From contig CM061231.1 in NCBI GenBank assembly GCA_030844895.1, positions 83,424,706-83,488,705 of the forward strand: a DNA stretch of 64,000 nucleotides, in the 5' to 3' direction. Shown in pieces: positions 49,121-58,321 of this stretch. The DNA is from Ambrosia x helenae. Lineage: Eukaryota > Streptophyta > Magnoliopsida > Asterales > Asteraceae. The notes below the pieces were generated by a model, which ran no database searches, had not been told where the DNA came from, and saw nothing but the letters and a program-made list of their open reading frames with translations. The position numbers and the translations under genes were made by a program. How positions within the stretch are numbered: position 1 is the first letter of the stretch; every line of letters starts with the position of its first letter.

Positions 49121-51690
49121 AGGGTGAGTCTGTTCAAATGAAGAGTCTAACTGATGAAACTTTCACAAGAATGCTGGGTTCAACTACCCAAGAAAAAGTA
49201 TTAAAAGTGTCAAAAGTTTCCAAAACACAAACAAAGAGGGCTAAGACAACAACTGTTGTCCAAACCTCTGTTGTTGAGCCCACTGCTCCTGGTGATCATA
49301 ACACTACATCCAGTGCTGTGAAACCCACACCAGCCACCTCCAAAAGAAAACGTCCATCCACAAAAACCATCACTAAGCCAAAAGGGGGACTTCTGGAAGA
49401 TGAGATAACAGAAGAAAACCATGTTGCAACACAAAAGCAACAAGAAACCACTGTTGTTACTTCCTCACAATAGTTGGATATATCTCAACCTGACCAAACT
49501 CCTCATGAATCCTCACAAAAGGATCATGTTGTAAGCCAAGGGGAAACACATCATGATACATATGAGTCACTTGGACATATGTTCACAAGCCCCTATCCCG
49601 GAGCTAATTCTCTTTTCACTCCTCCACCTTCACCAAAACATGTTCCTCAAACCATGCAACCTCTGTTTGAGGCTATCGATAAAACTCAGGAAAATCCCAG
49701 TTCCTCTCCTTCACCTATAAATGAGAGTATAACTCCACAAGTGACTAGGACTGGGGAAAATCAATCAGCCATCCCACAAATAGAAGAGGAGGCTACACCC
49801 CTAGAGTTCAATGAAACTCTAGGTGAGTTTTCAAGTGAAGCAGCCACTACTGATGTAGAGACCATTGTCTCACAACAGGACAGTGGTTACATAGCTAAGA
49901 CTTCCTTGAAGGCAACAACTGATGAGGCCACTATAGTGTCCCCAAAATCAGTTGGAAGTCCCCAAAACCAAGAAAAAGGGGCATCTGGTTCTCATCCTTT
50001 GGACTCACCTCCTAGGACTGAACCAGTTACAACTACCACTGGTAGGAATCCAGATGATCCTATTAACTTAGGTGATGGGTTAAAATGCCAAGAATTGATG
50101 GCCAGAGTACAGTCCATTGAAACCTTTGTTGCTGATATCAAATCAGATATCAAGACAATATTGAGATCATTGGCTACTCTTACCAAGAGTCAACCATCCA
50201 CAGCTGATATTGCTAGTGAGCTATGGAAATCTGTTTCTCCCATCATCATAGCTCATAGAAAACTAGCAGATCAGACTCATGAAACCTATATGGCTGAGAT
50301 TAGAAATATGGTGGATGCTAGGTACAAAGATACCCATGCTGACATTCAAGCCATTAAAGACCATCTACTGAAGACCACTGGTTCTGTCCCTACCACAATT
50401 CTCAGAGATGAAGATGATGATGACTTCACTGCTGATGATGCCAAAAAGGGGGAGAGTGGCAGAGATAGATTGCCAAAGCTAGATCCCTTTGGTTGTCCAC
50501 CCTCACAAAAGGGAAAATCAAAGTCTGCCAACAAACTAGGGTCTACCCACACAACAAAGCAACCATAGCAACAACCAAATGTTCAAACCTCTGCTGCTAC
50601 TGAAACTGCCAAAATCAGCAAAGCAAAGGAAGTTGATACCTCTGCTAATGAAGAAGCTGAAAAGGCTGCTGAAGAAAAGCAAACGAGGGCTGACACTTTG
50701 GAAGTCAAGGTAGAGGCTTTGGTACAAAAGAAAAGGGAACAACAGCAGGAAGTTGAAGATGTGGGCTCCTCTAAAAGGAAGAAAATGTCTGCCAAACATG
50801 TCAGAAAACCAGCATCCAAACTTGCTGCTAAAACCACTGCTACCAAAACCACTGCTGCCACCAAAACCACTGATACCACCACAACCACTGAACCTATCAC
50901 CACAATCATCAAACCAACCACTGAACCTACTACCACAACCACCAATACACCACCTACAACCACTCCACCACCTAAATCCCAAACATCTGCTGGTTCTACA
51001 AAAGTGCCAACAGATGTTAACACAACCACTGCCTTTACACCACCATCACCAAAAATCTTGTACAGAAGGAAGAGAAAATCTACCTTTGTTGTACAGGATG
51101 AAAACATTCACACATCACCACCTACTACTTCAACCACACAATCTACACCCATATCTGCCATTCCACTTCATCATTCTCACCACACACTTCACAATTCACA
51201 TCCCATAGACCACCACCAATCATCACACCATTGGCTGTTCAGTATCCCCTTGAACTTGATCTACTCAAGGGGGAAATGCAATCCTTCTACAATACTGAAC
51301 AACCATCTGAAAGATCTTTCCCATCTCTTCCACATTTTCCTGTTCCCCTAAACATAGACCAATATCTAAAATTCAAGGCTGAACAGGCATATGCCATCAT
51401 AAAAGAGAAATGCAAAGGGAAAGATGACAGGAGTGTTCAGGGCATCCATTCAGCAGAGCTTAGCAAACTGAGAAGGATTGAAGATTTTGCTAAGACCCTG
51501 AGCAACTCTATGTCTACCATGCCTCTCAGCAGTGACATGGAAAGGGAGGTTAGGGAATCTCTTCATGAACAGATCTTGGTAACCATGCCTTATAAAGCAA
51601 ACAAGAAACAGTTTGCAGGCTGGACCACTCATGCTCTCAGAGAAGAACTCATAAGAATTGAGGACATGGCCAAGAATCCCCCAGCCAAGG

Positions 51691-51811
51691 TGTAACATCG
51701 CAAAATTTTCCCCAAATTCTAAAACGCACATTATATTTTTTTATCATTCATAATGTGCCTAAGTCCTTATTTTACTACCACACAATTTATATATATATAT
51801 ATATATAGATT

Positions 51812-51846
<35 letters not shown>

Positions 51847-54148
51847 TAAATAATGACATTGATGTAAAACAATAAAGTTGGTTAGTTGATTTTTTTGTCA
51901 TCTTTAACCCAACCCAAAGCGGCCACCCAGAAAGCCCAATCCCCTAAAAAAAAACTAAAACTCGGCCCATGTCCCTTTTTGTCCTTGGATCCGGCCCACC
52001 CCAACATTTCCTTGTTTGCTTGCTGTGGTCGACGAACAGCAGCTCCAAAACAGAGCTGACCAAGAAGCCTCCCTCTTTGACCATCGAATATACATAATTT
52101 TAGGAAGGATTGAATCAATTAACTGCTGCTGACCTGTTGCCTGATTATCCGCGTCCAAACACAACGATTAAAGGCATGATTAACAGCTTTTCGTTCGTCT
52201 TTGACCACCACGGGTCAAAGATTTAAACCTTCCAATTATATGGGTATACTATAAATTGATGCATCCTAAACAACCTAATTGTACCGAAAAATACACACAC
52301 ATATTCAATTAATCCTCTCAGCTCGTCCCTGTTGCGTAATCGTGCTCGGTTTGACATTTTTGTTAACCATTCATTCATAACCATTAACGCGTGATAGGTA
52401 ACAATTCCCACCTTGGTTTTTGATTATCGGCTATAGACAGACAATAGCCCTAACAAATTAGAGGCTATTGTTTGTGATTAACGATTATTAGAATTCTAGG
52501 GTTTAATTGGGGAAGATGACTCAAATGATTAACAGGTTAAATCGTTTGAAAACAAGGAAATACAACAAACAGGCGTGTAGCCTAGTTGGTGAGACAGCAT
52601 GTGCTTTAAACCTTGGACCGGCTCTGGTCTTGGGTTCAATCCCTAGCACATACAAACTTTTCTTTTAAAAACCCTTATACTTATATATTCATGTTATTTT
52701 TTTTTAAATTCATTTTAAAATACTTAAACTCTTTTATTAATTCTACAAAAATTATTTTATGTTGTTCTAGTAGAATAGTATAACATACAATTTTTAGTTT
52801 TCAAAAAAATTATTTATTTAATATATTTAATAAATAATTCAAGTTTATACTATTTTATTTATAAAATTCTATAAAAATATCAAAACGATATTATAAATTT
52901 CCACAAAAATTATTCTGAGTTTATATAATGATAAACCTTTCTGAAATGATTTTTATTTCAGAAAAATCATTTATTTAATATTTTTAATCAATATTTTTTA
53001 GTTTTAATCATAAATAAATCATAATAAATTCAATTTTTAATATTTTTGCACCAAAATTTTATACAAATTATTTCTGAATATTTAGAACAGAAATATAAAT
53101 TTTAAACTAACAGTTCTTTAATTTTAATATTTTTAAATATTAAAGTTAAATTTTGAGAATTTGTTATAAATAGAATTAATATTCTATTTTAAAGAAAATA
53201 ATTTTGTAAAAATTATTTTTACACTTTAAATACTTTATTGTGACCATCTTAACTTTAAATTTCCTAAAAAGATTTTTGGTTATTTATTTATTAATATTCC
53301 CTCAATTATCAAACATTTTTTATATTAATCAAACAAGCATTATCCCCAATTCGAAGCCCTAGAAACTTATACATTTGTAGACTTGATAGACTTAGACATA
53401 TTTATTACCTTATTATAGGGTGATACTTGATACATTTGGGCAACACCATTATTCAATTTTTCAACAGATATAATATTTTGCTAAGGTGAGTTTTACATAG
53501 CCCCTTTTCTATTTATCACCATTTTTGGGGTGAAACATGTTACAACATTATTTATGCGATTCAATCATCAATGTGTCTATGTGTATTTCTATGTTGCATT
53601 ATGTCTTGAACATGACTAGGGTAAGCACAATTCTAGCATAAACATTCATCAGCCAAACGGTATACATTGATAGATCTATTGGACTGACAATCCCACCCGG
53701 ATACGTGCCTCCTACAAAGGTTGCGTGGGTGTTTGTTACTGCAATATAAACGAGTGAACCATGAGCGTATGGGATGTACCACAATACAACAGTCACAATG
53801 GTTGATTATGCACTCGATTTACTTCTAGTATGTTTTCACATATGGACTAGATTGCCATGACACATGAATTGCACAACAATTTTATTCAATTATCAAAACC
53901 TATGTAATTCTCACCAACTTTTGTTGACCCAAAATATTTTCAACTTAACATGTTTCAGGTTCTACTTGCTTGAAGATTTGCTTGAAGATATGTGCATAGT
54001 TTTATTCAATTTGATGTACGAATTCTTGTAGAACAACTGTATGTAATTTATTTAAATCATTTAATGAAATTTATTATTCACCATGAGCTACTGAACAATC
54101 ATCACTACGTGACATCCCGATATTTCCGCCATCGGTTGGGGTGTTACA
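51691..54148 (+). mobile_element. Solo LTR of a chromovirus-like element inside the copia post-pol gene
   Basis: It starts TGTAACATCGC and ends GGGGTGTTACA. The target duplication CAAGG is exact at 51686-51690 and 54149-54153. The 2,458-bp length is close to the LARD LTRs. The last 90 bp match those LTRs and the fragment at 17957 (inverted). It includes a (TA)n/(TAA)n tract at 51791-51843, a tRNA-like module at 52578-52642 and an AAGGTGAGT with CCCC...GGGG motif at 53483-53530. No second LTR or internal domain remains. Confidence 0.93.
52578..52642 (+). other. tRNA-like box A/box B inside the solo LTR
   Basis: TAGCCTAGTTGG (52578-52589) fits box A and GGTTCAATCC (52633-52642) fits box B, about 43 bp apart as in tRNA genes. 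The acceptor stem does not pair, so it is not a functional tRNA. The equivalent place in the LARD LTRs (minus, about 2545-2600 and 7345-7400) keeps TAGCTCAGTTGG with a decayed box B. Confidence 0.6.
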
Positions 54149-54911
54149 CAAGGTCTCTGCCCCTGATTTCAGTAAAGGTAGAGATCCAGCCAGAGCCTTG
54201 AAATTCAAAAGAATGAGACAAGAAATTGTGGCTGCTGACTATGGGGAGATGAAGTCTGTTGCAAGATGGTCAGATCTGAGGTTGGTTGAAACCTACAAGA
54301 AACTGGAAGAAAACAGGAAGAAAGACCCTAACTTACCCAGAAAACCTGTCTACCCTAATGAACCCTTGATGAAGAGACCTCAACAGACTTTTACATTAGA
54401 CAGCCTACTTGATACTTCTGATCTATCAGCTGCTGCAAGAAGACAATTCAAAAAGAAGAAAGAAATGTCTGAAGAAGATCAGAAGAAGTTTGCTGATACT
54501 TTTATAAAGGAGGGCCTCTACAATCAAATACACTTTTTCTCAGATCCCACTACTAAAAAACTCAGAGAACTCATTGGGAGACCTCCATCACCAAACTCAT
54601 CCAGAATAAAAATGCATCTCAGCAAATCCTCTGATTCAAAAATTCTAAAATGGAAGGTCAATAAAGACACCTATGAATTGACTTTGCTCAGATCAGATGG
54701 AGAGGCTCAAAAGCTAAGCATGGATGATGCATATAGCCTGTGTGCAGATGACCTCCAAACATTGCTGAACCTTGAGCTTGAAAGAGATGCAGAAGACCTC
54801 GACTCTTTGAACTTTGAGTTACAATTCAAAGGTCAAATCAGAGAAAGTCTGATGAGGAATAAAGATCAAGAATAAAGTCTAGTTTTGGCATCATCTGTTC
54901 TAGGGGGAGAT

Positions 54912-55618
54912 TGTTGGGTCTGCTGACCTGGAGAAGAACAGATGATTGAAAAGCCAAAATATACTAACAGTTGATCCATATTAATAAACAGCATTTACAA
55001 CATACTCCTCCCAAAAGACTGTTGACCCTAACAACTGTTCTACCCAAACAACTGCTGTGACAACTGCTGCTACAAAGGACAGCTGGATAACAACTGATAG
55101 AGAACAACTGCGGACTAAAGGTCTGATAGAGAACAACTGTTGATCAAGTGCTGGAGACTAAAGGTCTGTTGGAGCCAACAACACTTAGGCTCCAACAGAT
55201 GATACAAGACCATCAGAGTTTTCCTCAACAGTAGTTTACCTTACAGTGTTTTGCAACGTAACAATAGTTTGTATATAGCAGATGTTTTATGTTGTTATAC
55301 TGTTAGAGGTCACTGTCTTAGGTGACGTCAGGTTAGATCATCAGTGGTTTAGATCTGTCTATAAATAGAACAGTGCCTGTACTGTTCTATTCATCACTCA
55401 AAATTCTCTCAGACAAACAATCACAGAGTGATCAGGCTGAGGGGGAGTACTTATAATTGATTGTAATCATTCAATATTATGAAAGCATTCGATTAGAAAA
55501 CATTTACTCTCTTGTTTTGATTATAGTTTATTATTCCGCTGCACTTTCCATTTATATTCACTTCATTCTTCTCATCTTTACTTAAACAAATCAAAACAAT
55601 CAAACTCAGATCCTAACA
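54912..55618 (+). repeat. 3' LTR of the large copia element
   Basis: 707 bp, preceded by the purine tract at 54901-54911. It keeps six CAACTG words, TGACGTCA at 55323-55330, TATAAATA at 55360 and the GAACAGT/ACTGTTC inverted repeat at 55368-55387. It is followed by the AACTC duplication. Confidence 0.95.
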
Positions 55619-55817
55619 AACTCTCTCGTATCTTTTTCAACCCTTGTTTATTGTACTAACCTTTAGAGGCTTGGCTCTTCTAATCGGTGGTCTCCTAAAC
55701 TCCTTGGTCTTGTCCTTAGACCTACACGTCATTTATAAACACTCTTCTTTATAAAATACAGTAGAATCACTACCAGGATTAGCGCCTATACGGTAATCCC
55801 GGATTCGTATTTCTTCA

Positions 55818-56294
55818 CCTATCATGAAACACAAGGTTTTCTGCTATAGAAATAACATACTTACTATCACAAAACAGACTAACTGGTAAACTACTTTGAA
55901 TAACTAACTCTTTTAATAAGTTGTGTATCCAAATCAGTTCACAAACAGTTGAACACATAGCCCTGTATTCAGCTTCAGCTGAAGACCGAGCAACAATATT
56001 TTGTTTCTTACTTTTCCAAGAAACAAGATTTTCTCTAATAAAAACACAATAACCTGTGACTGACTTCCTAGTCACTAAGTACTTGGCCCAGTCAGCATCA
56101 GAGAATGCTGACAAGGATAAGTCTTTTCCCTTTTTAAACAAAATACCCTTTCATGGAGAATGCTTAAGATACCTAAGCAGCCTCAGGGCAATTTGCAGTG
56201 TAGACTGAGTCGGTTTATGCATAAACTGACTCAAAAACTGCACTGCATAACTGATATCAGGCCTAGTCAAAGACAGATAGATCAATTTACACGC
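55818..56294 (-). pseudogene. Copia RT end/RNase H fragment on the minus strand
   Basis: From 56294 down: LSLTRPDISYAV, SRFMH-like and LRLLRYLKHSP (RT tail), one TGA before KGILFKKG, then RNase H with FSDADWAKYLVTRKSVTG, ARSSAEAEYRAM and LFCDSKYVISIAEN up to the solo LTR insertion at 55818. It continues at 39213-39028 and its 3' LTR is 38371-39015. The 5' part is lost: at 56294 it joins a LINE, probably through deletion. Confidence 0.85.
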
Positions 56295-56960
56295 ACAAGA
56301 AATGCTGGTTTTTCACCACTGATTCAACAGAGGATATATCCAGGTCCCATATAGAGGCCAAGCCACCCGATCTCCCCACCGCATCAACCGAGGCAGCCTC
56401 AAACCAAAATATCCCCCAAAACCGACCCAAGAAAGCATCATTCAAATCCGTCTGATGGGTCTCTTGGATAGCTAAAAAGGAGCACTTAGACTCCGACTTA
56501 ACTCTCCTCACCCAAACCGGTTTGTCGATACCGGAAACCCCCCGAACATTTAAAGTAATAAAATTCATACCGACCTGTTTAACTCCATTTCCCCACGAAC
56601 TAATTTCTTCACCTAATTCTGGAAGCCATCCACATTGATTCCCAAACCCTCACCATAAGCCAACGTCTCCCCCACTTCATTATCAAACATCACCGACTCG
56701 TCATCTTCCTCTAGGCCCACACACGCCTCAATCATACCCTCCTCCTCCTCACCTTGTTCCTCTACCCTCTGCTGAGATCCGGTCCCTTGCACATCGTTAC
56801 CATTTAACCCCCTAGCCCTAGACGATTGGAGGATAATGTTGTTTAATTCAAAAGGGTCTGAATCAGCTTCCGAATTCAAGCCAGGAAGAGGGTCAATTTG
56901 AGCCTTAGTAAAACCTCAAATCCATCATCTGCTCAAATCAAACATCGCCTCCTCCTAAAA
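56295..56960 (-). mobile_element. LINE (L1-type) fragment: ORF1 end and endonuclease start
   Basis: On minus, 56879-56613 is an acidic ORF1-like C-terminal piece. After 44 bp, 56568 starts the ORF2 apurinic-type endonuclease with MNFITLNVRGVSG, then FLAIQETHQTD (the catalytic Glu in QET) and GGLASIWD. This is the beginning of the EEP fold. The coding ends at the junction with the copia fragment near 56294. RT is missing. Confidence 0.8.
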
Positions 56961-57011
56961 TCAAACCCTAATCGATGATCTACTCATAAGAAAAACCCTC
57001 CTTCTCAATTA

Positions 57012-57661
57012 CTCCTTCTCAAAGCAAATGCAAATAGGTTGATCGTTGGGACACATTTGCCAGAACTTATTAAAATTTTGAATACTTTGTGTGATGATCC
57101 TAAGAACATTGTGTTTGTTATTAGTAGAAGAGGAAAAGATACATTGAGCGAGTGGCTCGACTCGTGTGAGAGGTTGGGCCTAGCTGCTGAGCATGGGTAT
57201 TTCATGAGGTACGAAAGCTTCGTGTTTTGATTGAACCAGTTCTACAGATAACAAGATGGGTCGGTTGGTCAGGCGGGTTGGGTAACAGGTCCAGTATGGA
57301 GTGACCCGTAAAGCACTTTTTGGTCCACTTCATTGTTTTTATGATTTGCTTACTGTAAAATTAATCTAATTTGCTCTTTATTTATAGATGGAACAGAAAT
57401 TCAGATTTGCAACCTGGTATAGTGGGTGCAGACTTTGAATGGAAGGAAATTGCAAAGCCGGTGATGGAACTTTATAAAGAAGCAACAGATGGTTCAACAA
57501 TTGAATTCGAAGATAGTGGTCTAGTGTGGCACCATCAAGATGCTGACCCTGACTTTGGTTCTTGTCAAGCTAATGAACTAGTGCTTCATTTAAAGAATGT
57601 GCTTGCCAATGAGCATGCATTGGTTAAACGGGGCCGCTACATAGCTGAAGTTAAACCTCAG
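57012..57661 (+). pseudogene. Trehalose-6-phosphate synthase (class II) fragment, phosphatase-like domain
   Basis: Two exons, about 57026-57208 and 57388-57661, join in frame (GAG|GT...TATAG|ATGG gives the split Arg codon). The first has ELIKILNTLCDDPKNIVFV, SRRGKDTLSEW and LGLAAEHGYFMR. The second has EWKEIAKPVMELYKEATDGS, DADPDFGSCQANEL and an EVKPQ end followed by a donor at 57662. These are hallmarks of the C-terminal TPP-like domain of plant TPS5-11 proteins, which regulate trehalose-6-phosphate metabolism. The synthase domain, the DxDGT motif and the next (last) exon are missing in this window. It abuts a LINE on the left. It is a gene fragment, perhaps a transduplicate. Confidence 0.85.
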
Positions 57662-58290
57662 GTACGACCATTGTCCTTTTTCATGATTAAAGGTCTCAAA
57701 GCTGGTTGGGCCAGGTAACATCTCAAAACGGGCTGGTCAGATTGACTGACCCAAGAATCTTTTGTCTAAATTTTGAATTTGTTTTACCGAGTAACCAGTG
57801 TGCCAAATTTGTTATTTCAAGGCTAGTATATAAGTTTTTTTTATTAAGGTACATTAATACACTGGTTTGACAAACTTGAATTATTACCTCTGCTATAACC
57901 ATTGTTCTTTCACATACTGTATGCCTAGCAGTTCTTTTTTTACTTGACACTCATGATAAAAGGTGGCAAATGGACAGGTCGGTTGATCCTGAACACCGTT
58001 TGTTCATAATTCTTTCACTTTTCAACAAATAATCAATGTTTCAACTTTCAAATGTGTTTACTGAAATTATGTTATTTCAAGAACAATCTAATTTTTTTGG
58101 CATCAAAATACACTCGGCTACTCAAGGCAAGTTTTGACTCGTTTGATTGAATCTATTTAACCGGCTTTCTTTTTGACACATACAACCTATGTTTCTATTG
58201 TTTTTATAGCGTCATTTGTCATTTTGTGGTTGATGGCTTGATTTAGTTTTATCCTTTCCATTGGTAGCGGCACAAATCCATTATTGATAG
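57662..58290 (+). other. Intron-like sequence after the TPS fragment
   Basis: No terminal TPS exon (expected to start with a GVSKG-like peptide after EVKPQ) was seen before the Helitron end at 58291. The short minus frame at 57723-57950 is unrecognised. Confidence 0.4.
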
Positions 58291-58321
58291 ACTAGTGGGA
58301 ATGCCCGCGCGTTGCGGCGGG
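58291..58321 (-). other. Helitron 3' end, minus orientation
   Basis: On minus the sequence ends with a CCCGC/GCGGG hairpin (58304-58321) about 8 bp before CTAGT (58291-58295). This is the canonical Helitron terminus, so a Helitron body extends to the right, beyond the window or to an unseen 5' end. Confidence 0.75.

Larger units (their letters stand above)
47558..54875 (+). pseudogene. Extra post-pol coding region of the copia element (env position), split by two insertions
   Basis: The ATG at 47558 starts MDLQAK; a frameshift soon after leads to PPIPYLVKTDENVPFHSTI. Coding continues to 48209, resumes at about 49129 after a hAT element, runs to 51690, and resumes at 54149 after a solo LTR. 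In-frame stops occur at 48024 (TAG where Trp fits), 49471 and 50566, with a frameshift near 51230. The N-terminal globular part is followed by a long Ser/Thr/Pro-rich stretch, a coiled coil (EEKQTRADTLEVKVEALVQK), a Lys/Thr-rich low-complexity linker and a charged helical C-terminus ending NKDQE. No signal peptide or membrane helix is clear, so an envelope role is unsupported. It resembles 'putative plant transposon proteins' I recall from Asteraceae. Confidence 0.7.
39743..55618 (+). mobile_element. Large Ty1/copia retrotransposon (SIRE-like) with nested insertions
   Basis: LTRs at 39743-40451 and 54912-55618 start TGTTGGGTC and end CCTAACA. The target duplication AACTC is at 39738-39742 and 55619-55623. 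Primer site TGGTATCAGAGC at 40454 and purine tract TAGGGGGAGAT at 54901-54911 complete the frame. Order is gag, protease, integrase, RT, RNase H, then a long extra coding region (47558-54875). Removing the two nested insertions gives about 12.5 kb, large for copia and fitting the SIRE/Maximus lineage (inference). The LTRs differ at roughly 30 positions by eye (about 4%), older than the LARD. All ORFs are broken, so it is dead by itself. Confidence 0.95.
39214..55817 (+). mobile_element. Solo LTR (gypsy-like), split by the large copia element
   Basis: The outer pieces 39214-39742 and 55624-55817 make one LTR of about 723 bp that starts TGAAGGGTATGG and ends GTATTTCTTCA. It is flanked by CCTAT at 39209-39213 and 55818-55822. 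It lies inside the RNase H of a copia element. No internal domain remains, so unequal recombination left one LTR before the copia element at 39743 inserted in it. Gypsy assignment rests on general look only; orientation is uncertain. Confidence 0.85.

Noticed and set aside
48894..49137. Minus-strand frames in the GGAACCGG-rich block
   Set aside because: Simple palindromic repeats of the hAT element, no protein similarity expected.
50536..51107. Minus-strand frames rich in Gly/Ser/Val/Phe opposite the copia post-pol gene
   Set aside because: Antisense shadows of the Thr/Pro/Lys-rich + frame.
52578..52642. A functional tRNA gene
   Set aside because: Box A and box B are present but no 7-bp acceptor stem or coherent anticodon arm can be formed.
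47558..54875. Calling the copia extra region an envelope gene
   Set aside because: No signal peptide, transmembrane helix or fusion-type segment visible; position alone is not enough.
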